A stretch of DNA of 64,000 bases from Streptomyces cucumeris (GTDB lineage: Bacteria; Actinomycetota; Actinomycetes; Streptomycetales; Streptomycetaceae). Position 1 is the first letter of the stretch. Each line of letters opens with the position of its first letter. Positions 34,502-44,038 of the stretch are shown here, one piece after another. The notes beneath the pieces are model-generated. The model did not search any database. It was not told where the DNA came from and saw nothing but the letters and a program-made list of their open reading frames with translations. The translations under genes were made by a program, and so were the position numbers. Location: assembly GCF_024295805.1 (NCBI RefSeq), contig NZ_JANCLX010000002.1:224720-288719 (forward strand), given 5' to 3'.

Positions 34502-34531
34502 GCGGCCGTGGCCCCCCGGGGCCGCGGCCGC
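34502..34531. terminator. hairpin terminator after the AIM24 operon
   Basis: Fourteen-base arms (34502-34515 and 34518-34531) pair with a single G-T wobble, downstream of the third AIM24 gene and before the convergent NUDIX gene. Confidence 0.65.
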
Positions 34532-34565
34532 TTCGTCCGCATCAGGGCATCCGCGCGTCCGGCGG

Positions 34566-35093
34566 TCAGAGCACCGCGCGGGTGCGGTCCACCAGCCGCC
34601 GCACCGACTCGTCGGCGACGTCCGCCACCTCGTCGTAGCCGAACCAGCGCAGGTCCAGTGACTCATCACTGATCGCGGCCGTGGCGCCGCGCGGGGCCAG
34701 CGCGGCGTACTGCACGTCCAGATGCCAGGCGCACGGGGTGTGATGGCGGTCCAGCCGCACCGGGCCGCCCGGCAGCAGCGTCAGCCCGGTGATCCCGGAC
34801 TCCTCGGTGGCCTCCCGCAGCGCCGCGTCCGCCAGGGTGGCGTCGTCCGGTTCGCAGTGGCCGCCCATCTGCAGCCACATCCGCAACTTCCGGTGCAGGG
34901 TGAGCAGTACGCGCTCCCGGGACGGGTCGATCACCAGGGTGCTCGCGGTGATGTGCCCGTCCCGGCACGCCTTCCACATCCCGTCCGGATGGGCGGCCAG
35001 ATGGTCGCCGTAGGCCAGCCGCAGCCGCTCCTGGTCGGCGTCCGGCGCGGACCACCCATCGAGGACCCGCGCCGCGTCCTTGTGGAGATTCAC
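34566..35093 (-). CDS. NUDIX hydrolase
   Basis: A 175-residue NUDIX protein with the box GGHCEPDDATLADAALREA followed by TEESGI, a small deviation (GGHCE) from the classic GX5E pattern. Such enzymes cleave nucleoside-diphosphate-linked substrates; the substrate is unknown. The GTG start overlaps the stop of the upstream DUF2342 gene (GTGA), so the two are co-translated. Confidence 0.88.
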   Translation of the reverse strand: MNLHKDAARVLDGWSAPDADQERLRLAYGDHLAAHPDGMWKACRDGHITASTLVIDPSRERVLLTLHRKLRMWLQMGGHCEPDDATLADAALREATEESGITGLTLLPGGPVRLDRHHTPCAWHLDVQYAALAPRGATAAISDESLDLRWFGYDEVADVADESVRRLVDRTRAVL

Positions 35094-36559
35094 GCGCCGC
35101 TGTCGTCCCGCCGCTCGTCCGGGCCGTTCCCGGGCTCCTCGGCGGCCGGGCCGCCCTTGCCGTCCTTGTCGCCCTCGCCGGTCGCGCCGCCGGGCCGCTC
35201 GGCCCCGCCCGCCGCCTCGCCGAGCATCTTGTCCAGCTCGGAGAAGTCAAGCTGTTCGCGGTGGACGAAGCCGTCCGGGTCGTCGAGGTCCTCGGCGGTC
35301 GGCAGCATGTCGGGGTGCTCCCACAGCCCGTCGCGCCCCTCCATACCGCGGGCGTCGGTGAGCGAGGCCCACAGCCGGGAGGCGTCCCGCAGCCGCCGGG
35401 GCCGCAGCTCCAGACCGATCAGGGTGGCGAAGGTCTGCTCGGCGGGCCCGCCGCTCGCCCGGCGCCGCCGCAGCGTCTCGCGCAGCGCGTCGGCCGACGG
35501 CAGATGGGGCGCGGCGGCGGCGTGGACCACGGCGTCGACCCAGCCCTCCACGAGCGCCAGCGCCGTCTCCAGCCGGGCCAGCGCGGCCTTCTGCTCGGGG
35601 GTGTCCTCCGGCTGGAACATGCCCTGCTGGAGCGCTTCCTGAAGCTGCTCGGGGTGGGTGGGGTCGAGCTGGCCGACCGCGTCCTCCAGCTTGGCGGTGT
35701 CCACCTTGATCCCGCGGGCGTACCCCTCGACGGCACCGAACAGATGTGAGCGCAGCCACGGCACGTGCGAGAAGAGCCGCTGGTGGGCGGCCTCGCGCAG
35801 CGCCAGGTAGAGCCGCACCTCCTCCTTGGGGACGCCGAGGCCGGAGCCGAGCGCCGCGATGTTCACCGGGAGGAGCGCGGCCTTGCCCGCCGGGCCGAGC
35901 GGCAGCCCGACATCGGTCGAGCCGACCACCTCACCGGCCAGCACGCCCAGCGCCTGGCCGATCTGGGTGCCGAACATGGCACCGCCCATGGAGCGCATCA
36001 TCCCCAGCAGCGGGCCGGCCATGGCCTGCATCTCCTCGGGGAGCACATCGCCCATGGCGGCACCGACCCGCTCGGCGACCGGATCGACGAGATCGCGCCA
36101 GACCGGAAGGGTCGCCTCGACCCATTCCGCGCGGCTCCACGCCACGGCGGTGCCGGAGCCCGAGGGCAGCGAGGTGACGCCGTCCAGCCACAGGTCGGCC
36201 AGCCGGACCGCCTCCTGGACCGCATCGCGGTCGGCCGGGCCGACGCTCTCGTCCTTGGTGCCGTCGGCGGTGCCGCGCGCGACGGTCTGCCGCGCGATGT
36301 CCTTGGCCATGTCCCAGTTCACCGGGCCGCCCTCGTACGAGAGCATCTGCCCGAGCTGCTGGAACGCGGCGCCCAGGTCATTGGGGTTCAGCGAGCCGAA
36401 CATCGCGGCGAACGGATTCTCCGCGCCGCCCGTGCCGCCGCCGAACCCGAAGGGATTCGCGGGGCCCTGATCGCCGCCCTGGCCGCCCTTCCTCTTGCCG
36501 TCGTCGCCGTCCTCCGGCTCCTCCGGCGGAAGGCCGAATCCGAATGGGGTGTCACTCAC
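35090..36559 (-). CDS. DUF2342 / zinc-dependent metalloprotease-like protein
   Basis: A 489-residue protein of the actinobacterial DUF2342 (coenzyme F420-type biosynthesis-associated or zinc metallopeptidase-like) family. The N-terminus is Gly/Asp/Glu-rich. The core has MFGTQIGQALGVLAGEVVG, ALREAAHQRLFSHVPWL (the HExxH-like element appears as EAAHQRLF) and a helical C-terminal half. GTG at 36559 follows CGAGGAAA. It is translationally coupled to the NUDIX gene. A homologue lies close to whiB7 in mycobacteria as well. Proteolytic activity is not proven by the motif seen here. Confidence 0.85.
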   Translation of the reverse strand: MSDTPFGFGLPPEEPEDGDDGKRKGGQGGDQGPANPFGFGGGTGGAENPFAAMFGSLNPNDLGAAFQQLGQMLSYEGGPVNWDMAKDIARQTVARGTADGTKDESVGPADRDAVQEAVRLADLWLDGVTSLPSGSGTAVAWSRAEWVEATLPVWRDLVDPVAERVGAAMGDVLPEEMQAMAGPLLGMMRSMGGAMFGTQIGQALGVLAGEVVGSTDVGLPLGPAGKAALLPVNIAALGSGLGVPKEEVRLYLALREAAHQRLFSHVPWLRSHLFGAVEGYARGIKVDTAKLEDAVGQLDPTHPEQLQEALQQGMFQPEDTPEQKAALARLETALALVEGWVDAVVHAAAAPHLPSADALRETLRRRRASGGPAEQTFATLIGLELRPRRLRDASRLWASLTDARGMEGRDGLWEHPDMLPTAEDLDDPDGFVHREQLDFSELDKMLGEAAGGAERPGGATGEGDKDGKGGPAAEEPGNGPDERRDDSGA

Positions 36560-36750
36560 GGGTTTCCTCGGCTCGTTGGGCCACCGGCCCCGGGCCGGCG
36601 GCGGATGCCCGACATCACCACCCAGCCTAGACACCTCGCCGGTTTACGGGCTCGGTGCTTCGCTGATCGCCGCCCTGCGGCAGGATGGACGTCACCTGGT
36701 ACGTACGCGTGCACGCGCTGCGTACTGAAGACAACCGCTGGAGACGCCCG

Positions 36751-37860
36751 GTGAGTTCCCCAGACCGAGAAGTTCGCGCTGCGCGAAACGAGACGGCCCG
36801 CACCGCACGACGCCCCGTCGTGGCGGTCACCGGAGCCGCTTCGGGACCTGGTGCCCTGCTCACGCAGCGGCTCACGGAGTCCGACGAGATCAAGCAGGTG
36901 CTCGCCATCGACGAGCGCCGCGGAGAGGTGAGCGAGGCGCACTGGCATGTGCTGGACGTCCGCGATCCGGTCATCGCGGACAAACTGCGCGGTGCGGACG
37001 TGGTGGTCCATCTCGCCGTCGATCTCGACCTCGGTACGGACGCCACCGCCCGCACCGCGTACAACGTGCGCGGCACCCAGACCGTGCTGACGGCCGCCGC
37101 GGCCGCCGGGGTGCGCCGGGTGGTGCTCTGCACCTCCGCGATGGTCTACGGGGCGCTGGCCGAGAACGACGTACCGCTCGCCGAGGACGCGGAGCTGCGG
37201 GCCACCGCCGAGGCCACCGGCGTCGGCGATCTGCTGGAGATCGAGCGGCTGGGGGAGCGCGCGCCGAGGGCGCATCCGGGGCTGAACGTGACCGTGGTGC
37301 GCCCCGCGATCCTGGTCGGCGGCACGGATACCGCCCTCACCCGCTACTTCGAGTCGCCCCGGCTGCTGGTGGTCGCCGGTTCCCGTCCGACCTGGCAGTT
37401 CTGCCATGTGGAAGACCTGGTCAGCGCGCTGGAGTACGCGGCCCTGGAGAAGGTCGAGGGCGAGCTCGCGGTCGGCTGCGACGGCTGGCTGGAGCAGGAG
37501 GAGGTCGAGGAGCTGTCCGGTATCCGGCGCATGGAGCTGCCGTCGGCGGTCGCCCTGGGCGCCGCGTCCCGGCTGCACCGGCTGGGCCTGACGCCGTCCC
37601 CGGCCGGGGACCTCGCGTACACCATGCACCCCTGGGCGGTCAGCGGCAGCCGGCTGCACGCGGCGGGCTGGCGGCCCAAGTGGACCAACGAGGAGGTCCT
37701 CGCCGAGCTGCTGGAGGAGGTCGCCGGACGCCATACGGTCGCCGGGCGGCGGCTGGGCCGCAAGGACGCCACGACACTCGGCGCCGCGGGCGCGACCGTG
37801 GCCCTGGTGGGCACCGCCGCGATCGTGCGCCGCGCCCGCAAGGCACGGCGCCGCGCCTGA
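36751..37860 (+). CDS. NAD(P)-dependent SDR family protein
   Basis: A 369-residue extended SDR. The Rossmann motif TGAASGPGALL is at 27-37, a DVRD pair follows the second strand, and HLAVDLDL is the third. The catalytic YxxxK is not obvious, since the region VYGALAENDV has no lysine at the right place, so it may be a binding protein or atypical reductase. The C-terminal ~30 residues are hydrophobic then Arg/Lys-rich, which could anchor it to the membrane. GTG at 36751 follows GGAGACGC. Confidence 0.82.
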   Translation: MSSPDREVRAARNETARTARRPVVAVTGAASGPGALLTQRLTESDEIKQVLAIDERRGEVSEAHWHVLDVRDPVIADKLRGADVVVHLAVDLDLGTDATARTAYNVRGTQTVLTAAAAAGVRRVVLCTSAMVYGALAENDVPLAEDAELRATAEATGVGDLLEIERLGERAPRAHPGLNVTVVRPAILVGGTDTALTRYFESPRLLVVAGSRPTWQFCHVEDLVSALEYAALEKVEGELAVGCDGWLEQEEVEELSGIRRMELPSAVALGAASRLHRLGLTPSPAGDLAYTMHPWAVSGSRLHAAGWRPKWTNEEVLAELLEEVAGRHTVAGRRLGRKDATTLGAAGATVALVGTAAIVRRARKARRRA

Positions 37861-37959
37861 CCGCCGGGCCCGGCAGGCCCTCACAGAGGGTGATTTCGGA
37901 AGTCGCTTTCCGCGATCCGGTATTCCGCGATGACGGGACGGTACGGCACGATGGACGGC

Positions 37960-38421
37960 ATGGCACGTACGTACGATCACCCCGGCGAGCTCGCGGCCGC
38001 CGACCCCATCCGTCTGCTCGCCGTCCGTGACACCCCGCTGTCGGTGGACGAGGTGTTCGGGGCCGTCGGTGACGCCGCAGCCGGTGGTACGGCCCTCTTC
38101 GTGGGCACCGTGCGCGACCACGACGGGGGTGTGGAGGTCGGCGCCCTCGGCTACTCCGCCCATCCCACCGCCGAGGCCGAGCTGCGCCGGGTGGCCGAGA
38201 AGGTCGCCGCCGACTTCCCGGTGCGCGCCCTGGCCGCGGTGCACCGCGTCGGCGATCTCGTGATCGGTGATCTGGCCGTGGTCGTCGCCGTCTCCTGTCC
38301 GCACCGCGCGGAGGCGTTCGCCGCCTGCCGCCGTCTGATCGACGACCTCAAGGCCGAGGTGCCGATCTGGAAGCACCAGACCTTCGCCGACGGCACCGAG
38401 GAGTGGGTCGGGGCGGGGTGA
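37960..38421 (+). CDS. moaE: molybdopterin synthase catalytic subunit MoaE
   Basis: A 153-residue MoaE, which adds two sulfurs from thiocarboxylated MoaD to precursor Z (cPMP) to make molybdopterin. The family motifs GTALFVGTVRDHDGG, VHRVGDLVIGDLAVVV, CPHRAEAF and PIWKHQTF (catalytic Lys) followed by GTEEWVG are all visible. Start choice is between 37951 and 37960. MoeZ at 5 kb could recharge its MoaD partner, though moaD is not in the window. Confidence 0.95.
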   Translation: MARTYDHPGELAAADPIRLLAVRDTPLSVDEVFGAVGDAAAGGTALFVGTVRDHDGGVEVGALGYSAHPTAEAELRRVAEKVAADFPVRALAAVHRVGDLVIGDLAVVVAVSCPHRAEAFAACRRLIDDLKAEVPIWKHQTFADGTEEWVGAG

Positions 38422-38639
38422 CCCGGCGGCCCGCGGACCGGTGGTACCGGCGGGTCTCAGTGGGGCGTGAGGGGCGGATCAACGGGCACACGCACCCCTG
38501 ATGCGACATGGGCGCGGAAGGGTGTACTCCACTTGCGTAACCCCCACCCTGCCGTGAGCGTTGACGGAGCGGAGGATTAATCTGCTCATCTGTCAGTCGC
38601 GGTTCCGGTCGCGGTTCTACGAGGGGACGGGAGGCCGCT

Positions 38640-38819
38640 GTGGGCGCGCTGCTCTGGTTGCTCATTCCAGTACTCGCGGCGATAGCCGCGGCGATATACG
38701 CCGGCATAGCCGCCCGCGCCGCCAAGCGGACCAGCGGGGGAGACGTCCAAGAACTGGCCGGGTACGCGAGGTTCCGCGAAGCCATGGAGCGGCAGCACTC
38801 CCATTCGGACGCCGCCTGA
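38640..38819 (+). CDS. small single-pass membrane protein (59 residues)
   Basis: A GTG at 38640 preceded by GGGAGG gives 59 residues. The first ~25 (VGALLWLLIPVLAAIAAAIY) form one hydrophobic helix, then a basic/acidic tail with KRTSGGDVQELAGYARF ending in HSHSDAA. It lies 62 bases before the PDZ-Lon protease gene in the same direction. It is too short for usual ORF lists. It could be a partner or substrate adaptor of the membrane protease. Function unknown. Confidence 0.7.
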   Translation: MGALLWLLIPVLAAIAAAIYAGIAARAAKRTSGGDVQELAGYARFREAMERQHSHSDAA

Positions 38820-38881
38820 GCCCGCACTCGTACGGACGGCCCCGGGGGTGGACTGAGGGACGCGTCCCGTACTGTCGTTCC

Positions 38882-39970
38882 ATGCCACGCCGCACCGCGA
38901 CGATGCTCGCTTCCCTTCTGATGCTGATCGCGCTGCTGTGCGCCGGTGTATTGATCCCGGTGCCCTACGCGGAGATGTCGCCGGGACCCACGTACAACAC
39001 CCTGGGGGAGCACAACGGCGAGTGCGTGCTGCAGATCTCCGGCCACAAGGGCTGTGAGACCACCGGTGGCCACCTCAACATGACGACGGTCCGGGTGACC
39101 GGCTCCGAGTACCGGATGAACATCGTGGAAGCCGTCTACGGCTGGCTGGCCCACGACGACGTGGTGGTTCCGCACGACACCCTCTACCCGGACGACAAGA
39201 CGCCGGACGAGGTGAACCAGCAGAACGCCGAGGAGTTCACCCAGTCCCAGGAGAGCGCCAAGGTCGCGGCCCTGAAGGCGCTGAAGAAGCCCGTCTCCTC
39301 GCAGGTGATCGTCGGCACGGTGGGCAAGGGCAGCCCGGCCCAGGGCAAGCTGCACGCGGGCGATGTGATCAAGGCCGTGGACGGTACCGCGGTGCGCGGT
39401 TTCGAGGACATCTCCAAGCTGGTCACCAAGCACAAGCCCGGTCAGAGGACCGTCTTCTCGGTGATCCCGGCCAAGGCTGCCGCCGCGGCGGAGAAGGCCG
39501 GGAAGAAGCCCTCCGGTCAGAAGCGCATCACCCTGACCACCACCAAGGCCAAGGACGGCCGGGCCATCGTGGGCATCACGGCCATGGCCGACTACACCTT
39601 CCCGTTCCGGATCGACATCAAGCTGGCCGATGTGGGCGGGCCGAGCGCCGGGCTGATGTTCGCGCTCGGCATCGTGGACCGGCTCTCGCCCGGGGATCTG
39701 ACCGGCGGGAAGTTCATCGCGGGCACCGGCACCATCAACGAGAAGGGCGTGGTCGGCCCGATCGGCGGGATCGAGATGAAGACCATCGGCGCCCGTGAGG
39801 CCGGAGCGCGCTACTTCCTCACGCCCAAGGAGAACTGCGCAGCGGCGGCCAAGGACGTCCCCGGCGGACTGCGGCTGGTGAAGGTGCACACCATCGATGA
39901 CGCGCTGGGCGCGCTGAAGAAGATCCGCAAGGGCGACACCGCCGGTCTGCCGGCCTGCACGACGGGCTGA
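38882..39970 (+). CDS. YlbL-type membrane PDZ / Lon-like serine protease
   Basis: A 362-residue membrane-anchored protease. One N-terminal transmembrane helix (about 8-28) is followed by an extracytoplasmic PDZ domain (about 130-200, VIVGTVGKGSPAQGKLHAGD) and an S16 Lon-type domain. The catalytic dyad is S255 (GGPSAGLMFALG) and K300 (GGIEMKTIGAREAGA). The architecture matches YlbL and its mycobacterial homologue, located in the same neighbourhood. ATG at 38882. Confidence 0.93.
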   Translation: MPRRTATMLASLLMLIALLCAGVLIPVPYAEMSPGPTYNTLGEHNGECVLQISGHKGCETTGGHLNMTTVRVTGSEYRMNIVEAVYGWLAHDDVVVPHDTLYPDDKTPDEVNQQNAEEFTQSQESAKVAALKALKKPVSSQVIVGTVGKGSPAQGKLHAGDVIKAVDGTAVRGFEDISKLVTKHKPGQRTVFSVIPAKAAAAAEKAGKKPSGQKRITLTTTKAKDGRAIVGITAMADYTFPFRIDIKLADVGGPSAGLMFALGIVDRLSPGDLTGGKFIAGTGTINEKGVVGPIGGIEMKTIGAREAGARYFLTPKENCAAAAKDVPGGLRLVKVHTIDDALGALKKIRKGDTAGLPACTTG

Positions 39971-39990
39971 GTCCGCACGACGGGCTGAGA

Positions 39991-40010
39991 CGGCGCCCCG
40001 AGGGGCGCCG
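39991..40010. terminator. hairpin terminator after the YlbL-type protease gene
   Basis: Nine-base perfect arms CGGCGCCCC and GGGGCGCCG around GA lie just past the protease stop and before the convergent PPA1309 gene. No T-tract. Confidence 0.6.
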
Positions 40011-40044
40011 CCCCGGTACGCCGTCCCCGGGCCGGCCGGGCCCG

Positions 40045-40608
40045 TCAGTCGGTCGCGAACGTGGCGCTCAGCGCGTCCGCGAGCCCCGGCACCAGACCGG
40101 CTCCGGTCAGCACCTCGGTGGGGGAGTCCTTCTCGCGCAGCCGTACGGCCGACTCACGTCCGCCGTCCCGCAGCACCGCGACCGTCATCCGGACCTCCTG
40201 GCGGTCCGGGTGGGCGGCCACCCAGGAGGCCAGCCGGGCCTGGTCCAGGTTCTCCGGCACGGCCTCCTCGGCGGATGGCGGCAGCATCAGCCGCTCCACG
40301 GTCATGGCGCAGCCGACGACCGCGTCCGGCCAGGCGATGGTGGCGAGGAACTCGTCGAGCGGGTTCTGCGGGGGCAGCTCGTCCTGCTCGATCGGGGTGA
40401 GCGCGGGAGACTCATCGCCCTGCTCGTCGAGGCCGAGCTGGGCGGCCAGGCCGGGCTCCTGGGCCCGCAGCCGGGCGGTGTCGACCAGGGCGAAGAGCCG
40501 GGCCGGCTGGTCCCAGCCGAGCCCGGAGGCGTATTCGTCGATCTCGAGCACGGCTCGGGTCAGCGGATTGGCGGCCATCGGGGTGCTACCGGGGGTTGCG
40601 TTGGACAT
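40045..40608 (-). CDS. PPA1309 family protein
   Basis: A 187-residue soluble acidic protein of the conserved actinobacterial PPA1309 family (MAANPLTRAVLEIDEYASG; DEFLATIAWPDAVVGCAM; ERLMLPPSAE). The same family gene lies next to UPF0182 and the YlbL protease in mycobacteria. Its biochemical role is not known. It is divergent from the UPF0182 gene. Confidence 0.9.
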   Translation of the reverse strand: MSNATPGSTPMAANPLTRAVLEIDEYASGLGWDQPARLFALVDTARLRAQEPGLAAQLGLDEQGDESPALTPIEQDELPPQNPLDEFLATIAWPDAVVGCAMTVERLMLPPSAEEAVPENLDQARLASWVAAHPDRQEVRMTVAVLRDGGRESAVRLREKDSPTEVLTGAGLVPGLADALSATFATD

Positions 40609-40734
40609 GGTGCATATCGTGCCCTGATCGGACCCGGAAACGGGAACTGAGTAAAGCCTGAGTAAGTTGCATCAGGTGGGCCCTCCTGTGTCCGGGCCCG
40701 CATCACACCGACAGCGAACTTCGAGGTGCGCACC

Positions 40735-43704
40735 TTGGCTTTCCAGATGCCGGACCGCGGCGGAGGCCCGACGGGACCGCGGATCAGAGTCGGCCGACCG
40801 TCCCGGCGCGTCCGGACCCTGCTCATGACCCTGGGTGTGCTGGCCGCGCTGGTCATGCTCTTTGTCATGTTTGCCGGGTTTTGGACGGATTGGCTCTGGT
40901 ATCGCTCGCTTCATTACTCCACTGTCTTCAGCACCACGCTGAAGACCAAGATCGGCTTGTTCGCGGTCTTCGGCGCGCTGATGGCCGTGGCCGTGGGGCT
41001 CAACATCTGGCTGGCGCACCGGCTGCGGCCGCCGCTCAGCGCGATGTCCCTGGAGCAGCAGAGCCTGGACCGCTACCGGATGGGCATCGCCCCGTTCAAG
41101 AAGTGGGTGCTGCTCGCGGTCACCGCGCTGGTCGGGCTGGTCGCGGGCGCCTCGGCGGCCGGTCAGTGGCGGATCTGGCTGCTGTGGGTCAACGGGGTGC
41201 CGTTCGGCCAGAAGGACCCCCAGTTCCACAAGGACGTCGCGTTCTACGCGTTCGACCTGCCCTGGTACCGCTTCCTGCTGAGCTTCGGCTTCGCGGCCAC
41301 GGTGCTCTCCCTGATCGCCGCCGCCGTGGTGCACTACCTTTACGGGGGGCTGCGGATCACCAGTCCGGGCGCCCGCGCGACCGGCGCGGCCACCGGCCAT
41401 CTGTCGGTGCTGCTGGGGGTGTTCGTCGCCCTCAAGGCCGTCGCGTACTGGCTGGACCGGTACGCCCTGGCGGTGAAGTCCAGCGACTTCAAGGCCACGG
41501 ACAACTGGACCGGGCTGCGCTATGTGGACGCCCAGGCCTATCTGCCCGCCAAGACCATCCTGTTCTGCATCGCGGTCATCTGCGCGCTGCTGTTCTTCGC
41601 CACCCTGTGGCGGCGCACCTGGCAGCTGCCGGTGATCGGCTTCGGTCTGATGGTGCTCTCGGCGGTCCTGATCGGCGGGCTCTACCCGGCGATCGTGCAG
41701 AAGTTCCAGGTCCAGCCGAACGAGCAGGCCAAGGAAGCGCCGTACATCCAGAAGAACATCGAGGCCACGCGCAAGGCGTACGGCATCGATGACTCCAAGG
41801 TGGCGGACTACTCGGGCAAGACCGACGACAAGGGCGGCGCCAAGGGCGCCAAGCTGCGCCAGGTCGCCGACTCCACCGCCAGCTACCGGCTGATCGACCC
41901 GAGCGTCGTCTCGCCGACGTTCCAGCAGCTGGAGCAGAAGCGGAAGTACTACCAGTTCCCCTCCACCCTGGACGTCGACCGCTACAAGGGGCCCGACGGC
42001 AAGGACCAGGACACCGTCGTCGGCGTCCGCGAGCTCAACCTCGACGGCATCCCCAAGCGGAACTGGATCAACGACCACTTCACCTACACCCATGGCTACG
42101 GTGTGGTGGCGGCCAAGGGCACCAACCCCGATCCGCAGGCGGACCAGGAGGGCGCCCCGGCGTTCACCGAGGCCGGGCTGCCCACCCAGGGCTCGATGGA
42201 GAGCTACCGCCAGCAGATCTACTACGGCGAGAAGACCGACCAGTACTCCATCGTCGGCGGGCCCCAGAAGGAGCTCGACTACGAGGACGACGGCGAGAAG
42301 ACCACCAGCTACCAGGGCAAGAGCGGGGTCAGCCTCTCCAACCCGGTCAACCGCGCGGCCTATGCGGTGGCGTTCGGCGAGCCGCAGATCCTGTACTCGG
42401 GAGCCATCGGCGAGGGTTCGCGGATCCTGTACAACCGCACCCCCAAGGAGCGCGTCGAGAAGGTCGCGCCCTGGCTCACCATCGACGGTGACGCCTATCC
42501 GGCGGTGGTCGACGGCCGGATCAAGTGGATAGTGGATGCCTACACCACGACCAACGGCTATCCCTACGCCTCGCGCACGACCCTGGGCGACAGCACGGCC
42601 GACTCGCTGAGCGACGGCGACCGTTCGGTGGTCGCCCAGCAGAACAAGGTCAACTACATCCGCAACTCGGTGAAGGCGACCGTGGACGCCTATGACGGCT
42701 CGGTCGACCTCTACGAGTGGGACACCAAGGACCCGGTGCTCAAGACCTGGGAGAAGGCGTTCCCGGGCACGGTCAAGCCGAAGAGCGAGATCAGCGCCAA
42801 GCTGATGGAGCACCTGCGGTACCCGCAGGACCTGTTCAAGGTCCAGCGCGAGCTGCTCACCCGCTACCACGTCACCGACGCCAAGCAGTTCTACAGCGGC
42901 AGTGACGCCTGGCAGGTCCCGGACGACCCGACCCAGCGCGAGGAGGGCAACGCGGTCCCGCCGTACTACCTGAGCATGAAGATGCCCGGCCAGCAGAACC
43001 AGACGTTCTCGCTGACCACCACCTTCACGCCCAACGGCAGGCCCAACCTCGGTGCCTTCATGGCCATCGACGCCGATGCCAACAGCAAGGACTACGGCAC
43101 CATAAGACTGCTGAAGGTCACCAGGGACGTACCGGGGCCACAACAGGTGCAGAGCAAGCTCAACGGCAATGCGGAAGTCGCGGAGTTCGTCCGCAACCTG
43201 CGGGGCACCGACTCCGACATCGAGTACGGCAATCTGCTCACCGTCCCGCTCAATGGCGGCTTCCTGTACATCGAGCCGGTGTACGCGCGAGGCGGCAGCG
43301 CCAACTATCCGCTGCTGAAGAAGGTCGGTGTCTCCTACAACGGCAAGGAACCCGTCTTCAAGGACAGTCTGGGCGAGGCGCTGAACGTGGTGTTCGGCGA
43401 ATCGTCCGGTGACGGTGAGGAGAAGCCACCGTCCGATGACGACGGCGGCAGGGAGAAGCCCCCGGCGAGCTCCAACCCCTCGCTCCAGGACGCCCTGAAG
43501 GACGCCCAGGACGCCTGGGACGCCGGTCAGAAGGCGCTCCAGGAGGAGCCGCAGGACTGGGACGCCTACGGCAGGGCCCAGGACGATCTGAAGGACGCCC
43601 TGGACCGGGCCGCCAAGGCCGAGGACAAGGCCGGGAAGAACAAGGCGGACGACGGGAAGCAGAACGAGCCCAAGAGCCAGAGCGCTGACAACAAGGGCGG
43701 TTGA
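40735..43704 (+). CDS. UPF0182 large membrane protein
   Basis: A 989-residue UPF0182 protein. About seven transmembrane helices lie in the first ~330 residues (first at [19 protein letters not shown]), followed by a large soluble domain, probably outside the cell, with [13 protein letters not shown] and [18 protein letters not shown]. The C-terminal ~90 residues are a charged Asp/Lys/Glu-rich tail. The TTG at 40735 has GAGGTG seven bases away; GTG 40726 and ATG 40747 are alternatives. Function is unknown. It ends shortly before the first initiator tRNA. Confidence 0.93.
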   Translation: MAFQMPDRGGGPTGPRIRVGRPSRRVRTLLMTLGVLAALVMLFVMFAGFWTDWLWYRSLHYSTVFSTTLKTKIGLFAVFGALMAVAVGLNIWLAHRLRPPLSAMSLEQQSLDRYRMGIAPFKKWVLLAVTALVGLVAGASAAGQWRIWLLWVNGVPFGQKDPQFHKDVAFYAFDLPWYRFLLSFGFAATVLSLIAAAVVHYLYGGLRITSPGARATGAATGHLSVLLGVFVALKAVAYWLDRYALAVKSSDFKATDNWTGLRYVDAQAYLPAKTILFCIAVICALLFFATLWRRTWQLPVIGFGLMVLSAVLIGGLYPAIVQKFQVQPNEQAKEAPYIQKNIEATRKAYGIDDSKVADYSGKTDDKGGAKGAKLRQVADSTASYRLIDPSVVSPTFQQLEQKRKYYQFPSTLDVDRYKGPDGKDQDTVVGVRELNLDGIPKRNWINDHFTYTHGYGVVAAKGTNPDPQADQEGAPAFTEAGLPTQGSMESYRQQIYYGEKTDQYSIVGGPQKELDYEDDGEKTTSYQGKSGVSLSNPVNRAAYAVAFGEPQILYSGAIGEGSRILYNRTPKERVEKVAPWLTIDGDAYPAVVDGRIKWIVDAYTTTNGYPYASRTTLGDSTADSLSDGDRSVVAQQNKVNYIRNSVKATVDAYDGSVDLYEWDTKDPVLKTWEKAFPGTVKPKSEISAKLMEHLRYPQDLFKVQRELLTRYHVTDAKQFYSGSDAWQVPDDPTQREEGNAVPPYYLSMKMPGQQNQTFSLTTTFTPNGRPNLGAFMAIDADANSKDYGTIRLLKVTRDVPGPQQVQSKLNGNAEVAEFVRNLRGTDSDIEYGNLLTVPLNGGFLYIEPVYARGGSANYPLLKKVGVSYNGKEPVFKDSLGEALNVVFGESSGDGEEKPPSDDDGGREKPPASSNPSLQDALKDAQDAWDAGQKALQEEPQDWDAYGRAQDDLKDALDRAAKAEDKAGKNKADDGKQNEPKSQSADNKGG

Positions 43705-43733
43705 CCCGCGCCCCCACCTGGGAGAACCGTGGA

Positions 43734-43761
43734 GTGACCCAGTCCCGCGCCGTGGTACGGT
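43734..43761 (+). promoter_or_regulatory. possible promoter of the first initiator tRNA
   Basis: GTGACC (43734-43739) and TACGGT (43756-43761) are 16 bases apart and 13 bases before the tRNA. The -35 match is imperfect. Confidence 0.35.
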
Positions 43762-43774
43762 GATCGTGCAACGG

Positions 43775-43848
43775 CGCGGGGTGGAGCAGCTCGGTAGCTC
43801 GCTGGGCTCATAACCCAGAGGTCGCAGGTTCAAATCCTGTCCCCGCTA
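43775..43848 (+). tRNA. tRNA-fMet (CAT), initiator
   Basis: A 74-base cloverleaf with anticodon CAT. Initiator features are visible. Position 1 is C opposite T at 72, so the end of the acceptor stem is unpaired. Three G-C pairs (GGG/CCC) flank the anticodon loop, and the D stem has A11-T24. The 3' CCA is not encoded. It is identical to the copy at 46141. Confidence 0.97.
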
Positions 43849-43855
43849 CTGACAG

Positions 43856-43889
43856 ACGAGGCCCGGATCCGCAAGGATCCGGGCCTCGT
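43856..43889 (+). terminator. hairpin terminator after the first initiator tRNA
   Basis: Fifteen-base perfect arms (43856-43870 and 43875-43889, containing CCCGGATCC) around GCAA, followed by TGTGTGTTC. It begins seven bases after the tRNA. Confidence 0.85.
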
Positions 43890-44038
43890 TGTGTGTTCAG
43901 TGAGCGTCTACTCGGGGAACTCGGATACAAGCGTTTGGGTTGTCTCTCTGTGGGCAAGTCGACAAAACGCTGAAGTGACCTCCTTGGCTGCGGTATACCA
44001 GGTGTACGCCGGATACGAGTGATGTCACGATGGGATAT

